Assembly: GCA_029977045.1 (NCBI GenBank)
Contig: JAPOLP010000318.1
Span: 1 to 6,606 of the forward strand
Origin: Planctomycetota bacterium
GTDB lineage: Bacteria > Planctomycetota > Planctomycetia > Planctomycetales > Planctomycetaceae
Length of the DNA: 6,606 nucleotides
Direction of reading: 5' to 3'
In this document: piece by piece, positions 5,187-6,606 of the stretch
Layout: each line of letters opens with the position of its first letter
Numbering within the stretch: the first letter of the stretch is position 1
Translations under genes and position numbers: made by a program
Notes under the pieces: generated by a model
What the model saw: the letters and a program-made list of their open reading frames with translations, nothing else
Told to the model about the DNA's origin: nothing
Databases searched by the model: none

Positions 5187-6506
5187 TCAGTTCGCAGACG
5201 GAGCCGCTGCGGGGGCTGCAACTTCCGGCGCAGGAGCGTCTGACGCGAATCGAGATGCCGGGTTCTTTTTGTAAGTGGCGTACATCTCTGGCGTGAGCAC
5301 CGTGCGGAATCCGCAGTGCCACGTCCCCGACATGACGTCGCCCTTCATGCGAGCCGAAACGCGATAGCCTTTGCAGTAGTTCGCGTTGCACATGAACGAC
5401 CCGCCTCGCTGAACCCGCTTGGGCACGTTCGGCTCGATGGGATCCAGACTGTCGACCGGTCCCAGCGGATTCTTCTTCGGGCTGTTTGCGTAGTAGTCCT
5501 CGCGATACCAGTCGTAGCACCACTCCCAGACATTGCCCGAAACGTCGTACAGACCAAAGCCGTTCGGCTCGAACGTGCGCACCGGCGATGTCTTCGCAAA
5601 TCCGTCCTGCACCAGGTTCTTGAACGGCCACTGGCCCTGCCAGATGTTGGTCATCCACTTGCCGCCTGGCTCGCGTTCATTGCCCCAGGGATACATCCAC
5701 TGGTCCTTGCCACCACGAGCCGCGTATTCCCACTGAGCTTCGGAGGGCAGACGTTTGCCGGCCCATTCACAGTACGCGATTGCGTCGTCGTAGGCGACGT
5801 GCGTGACCGGGTGGTCCATGCGGTCTTCAATGCTGGAACCCGGCCCGTCCGGCAGTTGCCAGTTAGCTCCCTTTTCGTACTTCCATACCAGATAGATTTC
5901 GTGTGGCTGAGGACGCCGGTCCTTCGGAAATACTTCGCGGTCGAAGTCGGGATTAAAGCAGATTGATCCAGCGACAAGATTCTCTTCCGGAATCGCAGCG
6001 ATCTGTTCCGGAGTCAGCTGGTCAGCGAAATCCTCGCGTTTCGGAGTTCGCTCGGCGATTGTCTTGTAGCCGGTCGCGTCAACAAACCGTTTGAACTCAG
6101 CCACCGTCAGTTCCGTCTCGTCGATCCAGTAGCCATCGAGTGTCACTTCGTGAATCGGCAGTTCATCGGGAAAGCCATCGGGGCTTCCCATCGAGAATGT
6201 CCCACCCGGTACCCAGACCATGCCCAGCGGTCGCGCTACGTCCGGCTCAGTGACGATCAGTTCCGGGCCGTCATTCACCACGCTCTCAGTCGCTGCCGAC
6301 TCGTTACCGGGAGTTTCCGAAGCCGAAGCTTCGGTTCCTGCTTCCATATCAGACGTGTTACCTCCGTCTGTTTGAGCAGCGTCGCCATCAGACCCGCTTG
6401 TCGCCGTTGCAACTTCAGGGGCCGTATCTGTCGAGCTGCTGCAACCGGCCAGCGTCAGCAGCGATGGGATCAGAATCAGCGTCGAAAACAGAATGCGGGC
6501 GTTCAT
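5187..6506 (-). CDS. Exported lipoprotein-type formylglycine-generating enzyme (SUMF1/FGE family)
   Basis: FGE oxidises the active-site cysteine of type I sulfatases to formylglycine. From the start at 6506 the protein has 439 residues. It begins with a lipoprotein signal (MNARILFSTL, then LTLAGC with lipobox Cys22), followed by an acidic Ser/Thr/Ala-rich linker to about 88. The FGE-sulfatase domain spans about 92-403: MVWVPGGTFSMGS, DHPVTHVAYDDAIAYCEWAG, KRLPSEAQWEYAARGG, YPWGNE, NIWQGQWPF, NGFGLYDVSGNVWEW and RGGSFMCNANYC (367-378). The last motif holds the catalytic pair Cys373 and Cys378, equivalent to Cys336 and Cys341 of human SUMF1. The FGE-sulfatase fold is also used by non-FGE proteins lacking this pair, so its presence supports real FGE activity. 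Other cysteines are at 183, 246, 330 and 398. An Ala/Pro-rich tail ends the protein. Location outside the cytoplasm is inferred from the lipobox. An in-frame ATG at 6536 is rejected because it lies inside the -10 element and lacks a ribosome binding site. It is not functionally linked to the tad genes. Confidence 0.88.
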   Translation of the reverse strand: MNARILFSTLILIPSLLTLAGCSSSTDTAPEVATATSGSDGDAAQTDGGNTSDMEAGTEASASETPGNESAATESVVNDGPELIVTEPDVARPLGMVWVPGGTFSMGSPDGFPDELPIHEVTLDGYWIDETELTVAEFKRFVDATGYKTIAERTPKREDFADQLTPEQIAAIPEENLVAGSICFNPDFDREVFPKDRRPQPHEIYLVWKYEKGANWQLPDGPGSSIEDRMDHPVTHVAYDDAIAYCEWAGKRLPSEAQWEYAARGGKDQWMYPWGNEREPGGKWMTNIWQGQWPFKNLVQDGFAKTSPVRTFEPNGFGLYDVSGNVWEWCYDWYREDYYANSPKKNPLGPVDSLDPIEPNVPKRVQRGGSFMCNANYCKGYRVSARMKGDVMSGTWHCGFRTVLTPEMYATYKKNPASRFASDAPAPEVAAPAAAPSAN

Positions 6507-6512
6507 GGGGAA

Positions 6513-6517
6513 CTCCA
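6513..6517 (-). promoter_or_regulatory. Ribosome binding site of the FGE gene
   Basis: On the - strand TGGAG is followed by TTCCCC and then the ATG at 6506. This leaves 6 nt between motif and start codon. It supports 6506 over the in-frame ATG at 6536. Confidence 0.7.
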
Positions 6518-6534
6518 GAGTTTGAAAACCGGCC

Positions 6535-6564
6535 ATTGTACGCCGTCGCGTATGGCGTCTTCAA
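6535..6564 (-). promoter_or_regulatory. Sigma70-like promoter of the FGE gene
   Basis: On the - strand, TTGAAG (6559-6564, 4 of 6 to the -35 consensus) and TACAAT (6535-6540, 5 of 6 to the -10 consensus) are 18 bases apart. Transcription would start near 6528, giving a leader of about 20 nt before the ATG at 6506. A small inverted repeat, ACGCC/GGCGT (6540-6544 and 6554-6558), sits between the two boxes and could bind a regulator, though 5-bp arms are weak evidence. The 42 bases beyond, up to the window end, show nothing I can name. Confidence 0.55.
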
Positions 6565-6606
6565 AGCAGCCGCTCGTAAACCCTGCCCAGCGGTGCAGTT
6601 CCTGCC

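Noticed and set aside
5316..5966. A 216-residue open frame opposite the FGE gene
   Set aside because: The FGE frame carries many conserved family motifs across exactly this stretch. The opposite frame gives no recognisable motif and has no ribosome binding site.
1..6606. Search for CRISPR arrays, tRNA or rRNA genes, insertion sequences and integrase sites
   Set aside because: No spaced direct repeats, cloverleaf-like sequences, rRNA signatures, transposase fragments or flanking terminal repeats were seen by eye. Composition looks even across the window, with no sign of recent insertion.

Overview
The window looks like chromosomal DNA of a planctomycete (Planctomycetota, probably Planctomycetaceae-like). 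This is an inference from three things: moderately high GC by eye, a Tad/Flp-type cpaB-secretin-cpaE set whose proteins carry long low-complexity extensions, and a neighbouring exported formylglycine-generating enzyme homologue, typical of sulfatase-rich planctomycetes. No rRNA or marker gene is present to fix the taxonomy.

Layout. Positions 1-31 may hold the last codons of an upstream gene. Positions 32-344 are a leader with a strong 14-bp hairpin (106-139) and a perfect 14-bp palindrome (164-177). Three genes then run on the + strand: cpaB (345-1424), a cpaC/rcpA-type secretin (1655-3853) and cpaE/tadZ (3957-5165). On the - strand, converging on cpaE with only 21 bp between them, is a lipoprotein-type formylglycine-generating enzyme (5187-6506). 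Its ribosome binding site and sigma70-like promoter lie in 6513-6564. The last 42 bases show nothing recognisable.

How the genes fit together. CpaB is an inner-membrane-anchored periplasmic protein that in Tad systems works with the secretin. The secretin forms the outer-membrane gate. CpaE/TadZ is a MinD-like cytoplasmic protein that positions the machine. Together they are the envelope and localisation part of a Tad (tight adherence) pilus or secretion machine. The motor ATPase (cpaF/tadA), the platform genes (tadB/tadC) and the pilin are not in the window, and the position after cpaE where cpaF would be expected is taken by the convergent gene. The formylglycine enzyme is functionally unrelated. 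It keeps the catalytic cysteine pair and would act on sulfatases outside the cytoplasm.

Most noteworthy: CpaE has lost both lysines of its P-loop and the phospho-aspartate of its receiver-like domain but ends in a MinD-like basic amphipathic tail. The secretin has a roughly 240-residue C-terminal extension with a four-cysteine cluster. CpaB has an acidic insert of about 70 residues. The formylglycine enzyme appears to be membrane-anchored by lipid. I found no wholly unknown system; the novelty is in these variations on known families.
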